Shown in pieces: positions 24,936 to 32,849 of a stretch of DNA of 38,501 bases. Each line of letters opens with the position of its first letter. The first letter of the stretch is position 1. Source of the DNA: Ruminococcus sp. (GTDB lineage: Bacteria > Bacillota > Clostridia > Oscillospirales > Acutalibacteraceae). Location: positions 1 to 38,501 of the forward strand of contig JAFLSM010000022.1 in assembly GCA_022510955.1 (NCBI GenBank), read 5' to 3'. The position numbers and the translations under genes were made by a program. The notes beneath the pieces were generated by a model. The model did no database searches. It had not been told where the DNA came from and worked only from the letters and a program-made list of their open reading frames with translations.

Positions 24936-25619
24936 TTATAAATCGGGAGATACCTTATTAAGGTGCTCCCTTTGTTTTTCTTTCCAAATGTTTACTACAC
25001 CCTGATAACGGCTGATATTTCTTAATACAAAAGGCTTTATGCCAAACTTAAAAATAAAAAAGTGTTTTATTTTTTGCCAAAAGTTTATTTGACCGTATTT
25101 AATATCTGTATAAAACTTTTGAGCTATTTTCTCTGCCCTGCAGTTAATCCGTAAATTAGAACTACCTTTTTTATATAACAAGCTACCGCTTATCTGTCCG
25201 CCTGAAAATAAAATTAAATCATTTAAAATGTTAATTACCTCTCTTCCACCATAGTTTTCATATACAGCAACACTTAATGCGTATTTGTTATGTAAAAGCT
25301 GTTCCATAACAAAGTGACATCTGTCAATGATTGTTTTCATCTGTGCCGAAACATTGCTTGCGTATGTGGGGCTTGCAAACACTACTCCGTCTGCATTTGC
25401 AAGCTTATGCGAAAGCTGTTCAAGGTCATCATTAAAAATACATTTTCCTGTTTTATAACATTGTTGACATCCTACACAATAAGCAAGCGACAAATCATCT
25501 ACATTAATAATCTCGGCATTGACATCGTAATATTTCCCCAATTCATTTGCAAGCATATTCACCATATTTGCTGTTGCACCGTTTTTTCTCGGACTTGAAT
25601 TAATTAAAATTATATTCAT
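24936..25619 (-). CDS. NADPH-dependent FMN reductase / flavodoxin-fold protein
   Basis: A 227-aa protein with an FMN-binding N-terminus IILINSSPRKNGATANM, CVGCQQCYKTGKC (Cys-rich, as in iron-sulfur flavoproteins) and the flavin loop ASPTYASNVSAQMKTIIDR. Proteins of this family reduce quinones, nitro or azo compounds or handle FMN electron transfer. The C-terminal ~70 residues are basic and lack a clear family match. Divergent from the HxlR gene with a 22-bp palindrome between them, which suggests redox- or aldehyde-responsive control by that regulator. Confidence 0.85.
   Translation of the reverse strand: MNIILINSSPRKNGATANMVNMLANELGKYYDVNAEIINVDDLSLAYCVGCQQCYKTGKCIFNDDLEQLSHKLANADGVVFASPTYASNVSAQMKTIIDRCHFVMEQLLHNKYALSVAVYENYGGREVINILNDLILFSGGQISGSLLYKKGSSNLRINCRAEKIAQKFYTDIKYGQINFWQKIKHFFIFKFGIKPFVLRNISRYQGVVNIWKEKQREHLNKVSPDL
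24945..24979 (+). terminator. terminator of the esterase gene
   Basis: GGGAGATACCTT / AAGGTGCTCCC stem with mismatches, then CTTTGTTTTTC. It lies inside the last codons of the convergent flavodoxin-fold gene, so the two genes share the 3' region. Confidence 0.65.
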
Positions 25620-25689
25620 ATCTATTCCCCCTAAATTTATTTACAATATAATTATATTTTGATATACTAAACAAAGAAAGTACTAACTT

Positions 25690-25711
25690 TTTTGTAAGAT
25701 ACTTTACAAAA
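25690..25711. promoter_or_regulatory. palindromic operator between flavoprotein and HxlR genes
   Basis: TTTTGTAA-GATACT-TTACAAAA: perfect 8-bp arms with 6-nt spacer just before the AGGAGAG of the hxlR-type gene. Partial echoes (AAGTACTAAC) occur upstream. Confidence 0.65.
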
Positions 25712-25723
25712 GGAGAGTTTTTG

Positions 25724-26059
25724 ATGAAAGCTGATAATTGTTATCTAAAAAAAGTGGGTTATGAACGATTTGAAACCGCTGTTTCAATGATAGGCGGAAA
25801 ATGGAAATTAAAGATAATCTACTTTTTGGCTATGAATGAAGTGCTTAGATACGGCGAACTTAAGCGACTGCTGATACCGATTACACATAAAATGCTTTCA
25901 TCACAACTAAAGGAGCTTGAGCGTGACGGACTTGTAAACCGAAAGGAATATCCTCAGATTCCGCCACGGGTTGAATACTCTCTGACAAGTGCGGGCAGAG
26001 GACTTGAGCCGGTTGTTAAGGCAATCTATGACTGGCTTGAAAAATATAATATTAAATAA
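25724..26059 (+). CDS. HxlR-family transcriptional regulator
   Basis: A 111-aa winged-helix protein with the HxlR pattern: ETAVSMIGGKWKLKIIYFLA, RYGELKRLL, ITHKMLSSQLKELERDGLVNR, YSLTSAGRGLEPVV. HxlR-type proteins sense aldehydes, disulfide stress or other electrophiles, and often control a neighbouring oxidoreductase. Here the divergent flavodoxin-fold gene is the natural target. ATG at 25724 is favoured over the preceding TTG because AAAGGAGAG then has normal spacing. Confidence 0.93.
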   Translation: MKADNCYLKKVGYERFETAVSMIGGKWKLKIIYFLAMNEVLRYGELKRLLIPITHKMLSSQLKELERDGLVNRKEYPQIPPRVEYSLTSAGRGLEPVVKAIYDWLEKYNIK

Positions 26060-26078
26060 ACGGATGATAACATCCTAC

Positions 26079-26107
26079 TTGACATATTTATTGTTACAAT
26101 CTATAAT
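26079..26107 (+). promoter_or_regulatory. consensus sigma-A promoter of the CD3324-family gene
   Basis: TTGACA (26079-26084), 17-nt spacer, TATAAT (26102-26107): a perfect match to the housekeeping consensus. Transcription would start near 26114, giving a ~135-nt leader. Confidence 0.85.
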
Positions 26108-26143
26108 GCAAGATGAAAACTCAAAATTCAGGAGGGTTGCTTT

Positions 26144-26210
26144 TTGAAAAGATATGTTATTGTTGCATAGCATCGGCTATTGCAATTAAAACCACATATT
26201 GTTATAGCCG
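26144..26210 (+). promoter_or_regulatory. leader region: 8-codon ORF and hairpin
   Basis: GGAGGG (26131-26136) lies 7 nt before a TTG-start ORF (26144-26170) coding for only KRYVIVA after the start, then TAG. A hairpin follows, CGGCTAT (26174-26180) / ATAGCCG (26204-26210) with an inner GCAAT/ATTGT helix. Together they resemble a translated leader plus folded mRNA, although they may also be remnants of a broken ORF. Confidence 0.35.
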
Positions 26211-26248
26211 TGCTATTCCTATGAATAAATTTCATTTAGGAGGCAACA

Positions 26249-26539
26249 ATGGGCTATATAAATGCGGAAAAAATTCTTCCGCAGGAAATAATTGAATTAA
26301 TACAGCGTTATGTTGATGGAGAAAATATTTACATTCCAAAAAAGACTGATAATCGTTCCAAGTGGGGCGAAAAAACCAATACAAGGCAGGAGCTTGATGA
26401 CAGAAACAATCGCATTTTCGGCGATTACTTAAATGGAATGAACACAAAAGATTTATCGTGCAAATATTTTCTTTCCGAAAAAAGCATACAGCGAATCATT
26501 TATAATATTAAAAACAAAAACAATGAGCAAACATCCTGA
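26249..26539 (+). CDS. CD3324-family (Mor-like) helix-turn-helix protein
   Basis: A 96-aa protein with the family pattern INAEKILPQEIIELIQRYVDG, IYIPKK, WGEKTNTRQELDDRN, then an HTH (GMNTKDLSCKYFLSEKSIQRII). CD3324 proteins are presumed DNA-binding regulators of unknown target. TTAGGAGGCAACA precedes the ATG, one of the better RBS here. It has its own consensus promoter and terminator, so it is monocistronic, with a structured leader. Confidence 0.85.
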   Translation: MGYINAEKILPQEIIELIQRYVDGENIYIPKKTDNRSKWGEKTNTRQELDDRNNRIFGDYLNGMNTKDLSCKYFLSEKSIQRIIYNIKNKNNEQTS

Positions 26540-26560
26540 GGGTGTTTGCTCATACTTTTT
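26523..26560 (+). terminator. terminator of the CD3324-family gene
   Basis: ATGAGCAAACA (26523-26533) and TGTTTGCTCAT (26543-26553) form a perfect 11-bp stem around TCCTGAGGG, then ACTTTTTTAT. It overlaps the last codons of the gene. Confidence 0.88.
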
Positions 26561-26672
26561 TATAAAAATTTTTGAGGTTGATTTCGCGTTTTTCAAAAAT
26601 TATAATTATAGACACTCGAAAATATGTTATCAAAATTTTTCAAAAAACAAACTTATGAAACGGAGATAAAAA

Positions 26673-27527
26673 ATGGAACTTATTAAAAATTACAGAAACA
26701 ATAACAATCTACGTAACAGCTTTAATGAACTTGCAGAAATTACTTTTGGAATCAACTTTGAAAGCTGGTATCAAAACGGATTCTGGAATGATTTGTACAT
26801 TCCGTATTCAATTATAAAAAATAACGAGATTATTGCAAATGTATCGGTAAATCTGATTGATATTAGAGGTAATGAGGGCACTATGCACCTTATTCAGCTT
26901 GGTACCGTTATGACAAAACAGGAATATCGAAATCAGGGATTAATCCGCAAAATTATGAACGAAATTAGAAAGGATTTTGATGGCAGAATTGACGGAATGT
27001 TCCTATTTGCAAATGATGAGGTGATTAACTTTTACCCAAAACTCGGCTTTGAAAAGGAGAATGAATTTCAATACTCAAGGCAGGTTAATAATACCGAAAA
27101 AGCCACAATCAAACATACTCCAATGAAGCGCAAGGAAGAATGGAATGTGCTTGTACAAGCGATTAATTCAAACAAATTTTGCGGAAGTTTTGATATGACA
27201 AACAACAGCGATCTTATAATGTTTTATGTATCAAACTTTATGCAGGAGAATATATATTACAACGATGAACTTAATGCCTATGTGATTGCTGAAATTGACA
27301 ACGACCATCTGTTGATTCACAATATTTTTGCTGACAGTCAAATTGAGTTAGATAAAATTATTACAAGTTTTGGTGACAACATTAAGAGTGTAACGCTCGG
27401 ATTCGTTCCAAAGAACACGAGCGGATATGAGGTTAAAAAACTTAAGGAAGACGACACAACATTGTTTGTGCGTAATTTTAGCTTTGGAAATAAAAAACTG
27501 ATGTTCCCCACTCTATCACACGCATAA
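26673..27527 (+). CDS. GNAT-family N-acetyltransferase
   Basis: A 284-aa protein. The first ~140 residues form an acetyltransferase fold with the acetyl-CoA loop TVMTKQEYRNQGLIRKIM (R/Q-x-x-G-x-I/A type) and a terminal FYPKLGFEKEN. The second half (about 145-284) resembles the degenerate second GNAT-like half found in two-domain family members. Substrate unknown. CGGAGA precedes the ATG. It is flanked by terminators and therefore monocistronic. Confidence 0.82.
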   Translation: MELIKNYRNNNNLRNSFNELAEITFGINFESWYQNGFWNDLYIPYSIIKNNEIIANVSVNLIDIRGNEGTMHLIQLGTVMTKQEYRNQGLIRKIMNEIRKDFDGRIDGMFLFANDEVINFYPKLGFEKENEFQYSRQVNNTEKATIKHTPMKRKEEWNVLVQAINSNKFCGSFDMTNNSDLIMFYVSNFMQENIYYNDELNAYVIAEIDNDHLLIHNIFADSQIELDKIITSFGDNIKSVTLGFVPKNTSGYEVKKLKEDDTTLFVRNFSFGNKKLMFPTLSHA

Positions 27528-27537
27528 AACAAATACA

Positions 27538-27566
27538 CCCTGCTAAAATGAATTAGCAGGGTTATT
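27538..27566 (+). terminator. terminator of the GNAT gene
   Basis: CCCTGCTAA (27538-27546) / TTAGCAGGG (27553-27561) perfect stem, loop AATGAA, followed by TTATTTT. Confidence 0.85.
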
Positions 27567-27667
27567 TTCATTTTTTGTATTATGTAAGCACTGATTAAAT
27601 CGTTGGTTTAATTTTACAAGCAATTTTTCTAACAGCCGTTAGTCGCGATTTATTCAGTAGTACTTAA

Positions 27668-28690
27668 TTATTGTTTTTCAAATTTTTTAAATATAACGGC
27701 TGAAATCGTTGCAATGCACAAAACTAATAAAACAGCAATACTGCTATGGCCTGTTGAGATAGCATTGTCACCGTTGTTAATACTTGTTCTCGGATCATTT
27801 CCCGATTTATTTGTGGGATCGGTCGGTGTTTCATCATCTGTTGATTTCTTTGTTGTTGGCTGATTATTATTAGACATATCTTCGGTAGACGGTTCAGTAT
27901 TAAACGGAGCATCTGAATCATCGTGGAGGTCAAAATAGAATGACAAAATACTTGTAATCTCTTCAAGCTCTTCATCATCAATAATACCATGGCTGTAAGC
28001 CTCGGCAATGCGATAAACCATAGAGTCCGTATACAAATATGCCTCCTGCTCTACACCAACACTGTATGTATATTTTCCAATATGATATATATTCACAATA
28101 GTAGGGTATTGCATTCCTTCAACTGTATAATTAAACAACACCTTACCGCTATTTAGGAAATAAATATTATAAAATATAATGCTATCAGGATTAATACCTT
28201 TGTTATTCTTTAAAAGTTCTTCTCTTATTTTAAAAAGCAAATCATCTTTTTCGAGCACCTCAAAATTTTCATTGAAAACTTTTGCAATTTCGTCAAGCTG
28301 TTCATCTGAAATTACACCGCTTATATATGCACTGTTCAATGTATAAATTTCAGAGTCTGCAAAACAATACACCTTATCTATGCTGTTACAATGATATTTA
28401 TATTTTCCGATTATTGTTTTCTCGGGAACAGATGAAGGTGCATAGTTTCTAAGAGCATAGCTGTAAATTGCAGTTGTGTCTGATAATTGATAAAAATCAG
28501 TTAAAACAATATCATCTACGCTTTGTCCTACTCTTTCCGCAACACAATAAATTATTTGCCTTTCAAGATAACTGCTTTCAAAAAGAATATCGTTTTCATC
28601 AGGTGTTGCACTGCTTGCAAGTGCAGTTGTGCAAGATAAAGCTGTTAACGCCAAAAAAGTAGACATTAAAATTGATATAATCTTTTTCAT
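27668..28690 (-). CDS. surface protein with duplicated domain and C-terminal anchor (ECF operon)
   Basis: A 340-aa protein with signal peptide (MKKIISILMSTFLALTALS). Two repeated ~95-residue units (about 40-145 and 150-250) each end in a helix-rich motif: YISGVISDEQLDEIAKVF and YSHGIIDDEELEEITSIL. A Thr/Asp/Asn-rich stalk (~258-305) is followed by AISTGHSS, a 20-residue hydrophobic stretch and FKKFEKQ. This tail is laid out like a sortase signal (xxxTG, hydrophobic, positive) though it is not LPXTG; it may simply be a membrane anchor. It follows the anti-sigma-like gene by 25 nt, so it is probably part of the ECF output. Unrecognised family. Confidence 0.75.
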   Translation of the reverse strand: MKKIISILMSTFLALTALSCTTALASSATPDENDILFESSYLERQIIYCVAERVGQSVDDIVLTDFYQLSDTTAIYSYALRNYAPSSVPEKTIIGKYKYHCNSIDKVYCFADSEIYTLNSAYISGVISDEQLDEIAKVFNENFEVLEKDDLLFKIREELLKNNKGINPDSIIFYNIYFLNSGKVLFNYTVEGMQYPTIVNIYHIGKYTYSVGVEQEAYLYTDSMVYRIAEAYSHGIIDDEELEEITSILSFYFDLHDDSDAPFNTEPSTEDMSNNNQPTTKKSTDDETPTDPTNKSGNDPRTSINNGDNAISTGHSSIAVLLVLCIATISAVIFKKFEKQ

Positions 28691-28715
28691 TACTATTCTC
28701 CTCTTTTAATTAAAT

Positions 28716-29660
28716 TTACTCGTACAGTATATGAACTGAATTATTATTATAAAGATCTATCGTTCTGAATATTGTGTTTCCGTGTACATCATAAAAAGTC
28801 ACTTCATAAAATCCAAATTGGATATAACGAGGTCCTTTGTTTTGATATGTGATACAAATATCTTTTACAGATGATGATTCATTATCAACGAAAATATCAA
28901 CATCGCAGTGTTCATATTCAGATTTATATGAATACAAATCTTCCCCGTAAGTTTCCTTTAAATGACATCCAACCGTATTTGAATAATCAAGGCTTGAATC
29001 AACACTTAAATGCAAATAGATTGGATTTGAATATACTCCGTCAGGCGCAGTGGTTTGCGGTACGGACTGTGTAGGTTTTGTACTTGGTTTATCTCCCGAT
29101 ACAGGGCCACTATCAGGAAAAAAAACTAATTCGGTTTCTTCCGTATTTTCAGTAGCTGATAAATTGGATTTAACGGTTGTTGATTGTTTATTGCCGCCTA
29201 CATTGGAATTTTGTGAAGTATTGTTAGATACAAAATTTTCTTTCGCTGTATGAGCACCGTCAGCAATATTATGAGTAGAAATTTCGGCCCTGTTTTCAGA
29301 CGGTTCTGTAACAGTCTGAGTTGTCTGACTACTCCTTTGATTATCTGAATTATCTAATCTGCCTTGTGATGTATTTGACTGTAATGTGGATTTTTGAGAA
29401 GTTATAGTTATATCCTCATTATCCATTTGGACAGTATTAGACAACAAGTTATTTAAAGAAAGAGATTTATTAGGGAAAGAATTGAAAAGTATTACTATGC
29501 TGACAATCATACATAAAGCAACACATGCTGCTGAAGTCAAAATTGATGTATGCTTGTAAAACGGCACAACTTTTTTCTTTTCAGGAATATTGATAGCATT
29601 TTCAAGCCACTCATCAGGAGTTGATATCAACTTTAGTTTGTCAAAATTAACTCTTTTCAA
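28716..29660 (-). CDS. anti-sigma-factor-like single-pass membrane protein
   Basis: A 314-aa protein with a short cytoplasmic part (1-36, STPDEWLENAINIPEKKK), one membrane helix (38-60), a long Ser/Thr/Asn/Gln linker (~62-220) and an extracytoplasmic C-terminal domain with PIYLHLSVDSSLDY and FYEVTFYDVHGN. TTG start at 29660 overlaps the sigma gene stop (TTGA), a common coupling of an ECF sigma with its membrane partner. GGAGGTGATGG lies just upstream. The function as sigma inhibitor is inferred from position and topology; no zinc ZAS motif is visible. Confidence 0.7.
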   Translation of the reverse strand: MKRVNFDKLKLISTPDEWLENAINIPEKKKVVPFYKHTSILTSAACVALCMIVSIVILFNSFPNKSLSLNNLLSNTVQMDNEDITITSQKSTLQSNTSQGRLDNSDNQRSSQTTQTVTEPSENRAEISTHNIADGAHTAKENFVSNNTSQNSNVGGNKQSTTVKSNLSATENTEETELVFFPDSGPVSGDKPSTKPTQSVPQTTAPDGVYSNPIYLHLSVDSSLDYSNTVGCHLKETYGEDLYSYKSEYEHCDVDIFVDNESSSVKDICITYQNKGPRYIQFGFYEVTFYDVHGNTIFRTIDLYNNNSVHILYE

Positions 29661-30142
29661 ACACCATCACCTCCATAAATTTTTTTGAGCATTTCTCTGC
29701 CACGCTTGAGCAACGACTTGACTGTATTCTCCTTTACACCGATAATTTTGGAAATTTCCTTGACCTTGTATTCCTCACAATAATGTAGATAGAGCACATC
29801 ACGATATTTTGAAGGGGTTTTCATTAATGCCCAGGAAATGTCAAGGTTGTCCTTATTATCAGTAAAAAGCTCATCAAGAAAACTTTCAACGGGAGTTTGT
29901 CGCCTGTTTTTTCGCATATAGCTTGCACATTCTCGGATTGCAACTCTTATGAGCCACGCCTTGATATGCTCTTCACTTTCAAATTTGGGAGATTTAGTAT
30001 AAAGCTTTATAAAGGTATTCTGATAGCAATCCTCAGCGTCCGACATATTTTTAAGTCTCATAAGACATACACCGGTAACAGTATCTGAATATTTACGCAC
30101 CACTTCCTCAAAGCTCATACCCGCAAAATGCTTCTCCGTCAT
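29657..30142 (-). CDS. ECF-type RNA polymerase sigma factor
   Basis: A 161-aa protein with sigma region 2 (SDAEDCYQNTFIKLYTKS, HIKAWLIRVAIREC) and region 4 (MKTPSKYRDVLYLHYCEEYKVKEISKIIGVKENTVKSLLKRGREML). No region 1 or 3, so ECF class. GAAGGAGGGGG precedes the ATG. An ECF-style promoter lies directly upstream, suggesting autoregulation. It is translationally coupled to the anti-sigma-like gene. Confidence 0.93.
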   Translation of the reverse strand: MTEKHFAGMSFEEVVRKYSDTVTGVCLMRLKNMSDAEDCYQNTFIKLYTKSPKFESEEHIKAWLIRVAIRECASYMRKNRRQTPVESFLDELFTDNKDNLDISWALMKTPSKYRDVLYLHYCEEYKVKEISKIIGVKENTVKSLLKRGREMLKKIYGGDGV

Positions 30143-30164
30143 ATTCCCCCTCCTTCATAAGTAA

Positions 30165-30191
30165 TACGCACCAAAGAAAAAAATGGTTGCA
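30165..30191 (-). promoter_or_regulatory. ECF-type promoter (autoregulatory) of the sigma operon
   Basis: On the minus strand: TGCAACC (30185-30191), exactly 16 nt, CGTA (30165-30168). That is the classic ECF pattern (TGAAACC-N16-CGTA, as for SigW/SigM-type promoters), and it lies ~20 nt before the sigma start codon. Confidence 0.65.
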
Positions 30192-30346
30192 AAATAATTT
30201 TGCATATTATAAATTTTTTGTCCGTGTTTTATCTAAAAAAGAAAAGTTGTAATAAAAACTTAAATAGATTATTTGTATAAAATCAAATTGCTAAAAATCT
30301 CAGCAATACAACTAAAATATAAAATATTTTTTGTATGAGTTCCACA

Positions 30347-30374
30347 TTGACTCCGAATTTGAGTGTGATACAAT
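30347..30374 (+). promoter_or_regulatory. putative sigma-A promoter of the alkaline phosphatase
   Basis: TTGACT (30347-30352), 16-nt spacer, TACAAT (30369-30374), about 60 nt before the chosen start codon. Confidence 0.5.
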
Positions 30375-30435
30375 ATAATTAATATTAATACATATTAATT
30401 ATCTACATTTCAATTAAGTGAAAAGAGGTTTTATT

Positions 30436-31641
30436 TTGAAGAAAATACTTGCAATTTTGCTTTCAGCAATCATGATGTCATCTTTTACAGCCTGCAATAA
30501 TACAGCAGATACAAGCAATAATGAAACACCGTCAACAACTATAGCAGAAACAACCGTTGCTGAAATTGAAACAGACAAAGTTAAGTGGGTGCCCTACAAG
30601 CAATACCAACTTGATGAAAATTCAGAGGTAAAAAATGTTATTTTGATGATTGGCGACGGTATGGGCGAAAACATCATTAAGGCCGCTGAAATCGTAAAAG
30701 GTGACAAACTAATTATGAGCGGTCTTGAAAATCAAACATTTGTTACGACCTATTCTCAATCTGTAACCGAAGGCAAAGCGGAATTTACAGACAGCGCAGC
30801 CGCTGCAACTGCCATAAGTACAGGTGTAAAAACATACAATCAGTATATCGGCGTTGACGCAGAGGGCAACAATCTTGAAACAATCTGTGAATTTGCCAAA
30901 AAGCTTGATATGAAAACAGGTCTTGTTGACAGACACGATGTAAGCCACGCAACTCCTGCAGGTATGGCGGCCCATAATACCTATCGAGGCAATTATCGTC
31001 CTCTTCTGCGTGATATGCTTAAAACCGGCGTTGATGTTATGTTTGGCGGAGGAGAACAATATTACAAAACTTCAAAGGGCGCACAATCAGATGTTGAAGA
31101 ATACGGCTATAAGTATATTAATGACGAAACCTCACTGCTTGCTTTGACAAAAGACGACAGTAAGGTTTTGGGAATGTTTTCTTATGAAAATATGAAAAAT
31201 GCTGCTATGAAGCCTACTCTCACCACTATGACTTCAAAGGCATTGGAACTGCTGGATAATGACAACGGTTTTTTCCTTATGGTTGAGGGAAGTAATATTG
31301 ATGTCTGCGAAGCCGAAGAAGACATGCAGGGCACTATCGAACAAATGCAGGCGTTTGACCACACAGTTGATTATGTACTAAATTGGGCACAGGATCATCC
31401 CGGAACACTTGTTATTGTGACTGCCGACCACGAAACAGGCGGTGTAATAATACCTGAAAATGCAACTGCCGATGACATTAACGACAGCTGTTTTACATCA
31501 GGTGGAGATCATACAAACACCAATGTTTTGCTTATGGCAGGCGGTGCACAATCAGCAGGCATTTGTAAAGATGATGTGATTGATAACACCGATATTGCAA
31601 AATATATGAGAAAAGTTCTCAATGAGTCACACGGCAAGTAA
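30436..31641 (+). CDS. alkaline phosphatase (lipoprotein)
   Basis: A secreted lipoprotein that releases phosphate from phosphomonoesters. The ~401-aa product has lipobox-like SFTAC near residue 20, metal-site NVILMIGDGMGE, nucleophile Ser in FTDSAAAATA, DRHDVSHATPAG, and later TADHETGG and GDHTNTNV, all typical of the PhoA superfamily. I choose TTG 30436 as start: AGAGG lies ~8 nt upstream and the peptide then begins MKKILAILLSAIM, a normal signal sequence; the GTG at 30418 has no RBS. Its Ser/Thr-rich spacer after the lipidated Cys suggests surface exposure. Confidence 0.92.
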   Translation: MKKILAILLSAIMMSSFTACNNTADTSNNETPSTTIAETTVAEIETDKVKWVPYKQYQLDENSEVKNVILMIGDGMGENIIKAAEIVKGDKLIMSGLENQTFVTTYSQSVTEGKAEFTDSAAAATAISTGVKTYNQYIGVDAEGNNLETICEFAKKLDMKTGLVDRHDVSHATPAGMAAHNTYRGNYRPLLRDMLKTGVDVMFGGGEQYYKTSKGAQSDVEEYGYKYINDETSLLALTKDDSKVLGMFSYENMKNAAMKPTLTTMTSKALELLDNDNGFFLMVEGSNIDVCEAEEDMQGTIEQMQAFDHTVDYVLNWAQDHPGTLVIVTADHETGGVIIPENATADDINDSCFTSGGDHTNTNVLLMAGGAQSAGICKDDVIDNTDIAKYMRKVLNESHGK

Positions 31642-31742
31642 TTGCAAATCTGCAATACAAAAATTCTTTTGGCTCATAAAACAAAATAATTTGAAATTTG
31701 GAATACTACATCGTAATCAATACAGAACTTATAAAGCAGAAA

Positions 31743-32219
31743 TCAAAATACTATGTCGGCAGTTTGACCGTCTGTCAGGGCTATTAAATCCTGAGGATTA
31801 AGGTCAATCTGATAACCGATTTTACCCGCACTGACAATTATGCGAGGAATTGAATTTGCCGTTATGTGATATGTGGTACGATACTGCTTTTTCATTCCTA
31901 CAGGAGAGCATCCGCCACGAACATAGCCAGTAATTTTATTGATATCCTTAACAGGTATCATTTCAACCGACTTCTCTCCCACACTTTTGGCACATTTTTT
32001 AAGGTCGAGTTCTTTTGAAACAGGCACAACAAAAACATAATAATCCCTGCCACAGCCCTTGGTAACAAGAGTCTTGAAAACATAGTCAGGGTTTTGTCCC
32101 ATAAGGGTTGCAACAGTTACACCGTCAACTGCCTCCTTGCCGTGCGGATATTCGTGAGCGATATATTTGATTTTTTCCTTTTCAAGTATTCTCATAACAT
32201 TTGTTTTAAATTCTGCCAT
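31743..32219 (-). CDS. ybaK: YbaK/EbsC-type Cys-tRNA(Pro) deacylase
   Basis: A 158-aa YbaK-domain protein: NVMRILEKEKIKYIAHEYPHGKEAVDG, VFKTLVTKG, YYVFVVPVSKELDLKK, ITGYVRGGCSPVGMKK, IIVSAGKIGYQIDLNPQDL. It hydrolyses mischarged aminoacyl-tRNA, notably Cys-tRNA(Pro). The ATG at 32219 is preferred because GGAGGACATA lies upstream; the earlier ATG at 32231 abuts that site. Converges with the alkaline phosphatase gene. Confidence 0.93.
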   Translation of the reverse strand: MAEFKTNVMRILEKEKIKYIAHEYPHGKEAVDGVTVATLMGQNPDYVFKTLVTKGCGRDYYVFVVPVSKELDLKKCAKSVGEKSVEMIPVKDINKITGYVRGGCSPVGMKKQYRTTYHITANSIPRIIVSAGKIGYQIDLNPQDLIALTDGQTADIVF

Positions 32220-32342
32220 TATGTCCTCCATGATATCTAATACTTATTTTTGATTAATATAAAACAGATTTGCTGTTTGCTGTTTGCCGTTATGCTACGC
32301 ATAGTACATTTCATTCTAAATTAAACGCATCTCGGTGCTATT

Positions 32343-32370
32343 AAAAGGTGGATAGGATTATCCACCTTTT
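32343..32370. terminator. strong terminator-like hairpin
   Basis: AAAAGGTGGATA (32343-32354) / TATCCACCTTTT (32359-32370), perfect 12-bp stem with loop GGAT and a T-run on the plus side. No plus-strand gene leads into it, so it may end transcripts entering on the minus strand from 32510 upstream. Confidence 0.6.
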
Positions 32371-32390
32371 TTATGCAACAAAAAATATTC

Positions 32391-32474
32391 GGTGGACTGC
32401 ACCAATCCGAGTAGATAGTATTTTTTTATAAACCTTTAGTACCCAACAGTTTCCAAGCAGTTTTCTATAAAGCA
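32391..32474. repeat. intergenic repeat family B, copy
   Basis: About 84 nt with GGACTGCACC, TAGATAG, TTTTTTTATAAACCTT, ACAGTTTCCAAGCAGTTTT and TATAAAGC. It lines up over its whole length with 33348-33430 (GGGTTGCACC, GTTTTTATAAACCTT, CATAGCAGTTTTTATAAATC). GTTTCC..GCAGTTT.CTATAAAG also recurs at 36961-36983. Confidence 0.55.
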
Positions 32475-32477
32475 AAA

Positions 32478-32500
32478 AACACAACCAAACAGGTTGTGTT
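32478..32500 (-). terminator. terminator of the ireB operon
   Basis: AACACAACC (32478-32486) / GGTTGTGTT (32492-32500), loop AAACA, then a T-run on the minus strand (TTTTTTGC). Ten nt past the stop of the 101-aa gene. Confidence 0.82.
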
Positions 32501-32509
32501 TAGTATAAA

Positions 32510-32815
32510 TCAGATTTTGTTGTTAAGTGCTCTTTCAAGCCATATGTCGGCAATGTCCATTGCAAGGAACATTCCGTTTTTTTCGCTTGTCTTTACAAGC
32601 TTTCTTCTTGGTGAAAGGTCAGGGTCAGTTGAGAGCAACTGGATTGTGATTTTATCAGCAATCTCGGTTTCACCCAATGCTTTCTTAGACTTTACAATTA
32701 ATTTTATTACAAACGGGTCACTCATATTTCCGTAGTAAATTTCATCTCCGCAACGAACAAGAGGTCTGCCCTTGTATGTCTGAAATTCCTGCACGGCTTT
32801 CTTTGTGGCTGCCAC
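32510..32815 (-). CDS. conserved-looking hypothetical protein (101 aa) in ireB operon
   Basis: GTG start; AAAGGATG precedes it at longer than usual distance (~11 nt), and no in-frame ATG exists nearby. Soluble protein with KGRPLVRCGDEIYYGN, KLIVKSKKALGETEIADKITIQLLSTD and DLSPRRKLVK. No signal or membrane segment. It follows ireB by 34 nt, so shared transcription with this small regulator is likely. I recall similar unnamed Clostridia proteins but no function. Confidence 0.7.
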   Translation of the reverse strand: MAATKKAVQEFQTYKGRPLVRCGDEIYYGNMSDPFVIKLIVKSKKALGETEIADKITIQLLSTDPDLSPRRKLVKTSEKNGMFLAMDIADIWLERALNNKI

Positions 32816-32849
32816 AGGTCATCATCCTTTCTTAAACTTCAAGATATCA

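Noticed and set aside
26113..26295. 60-codon plus-strand ORF overlapping the CD3324-family start
   Set aside because: Another frame through the leader and real gene; starts without an RBS and has no family match.
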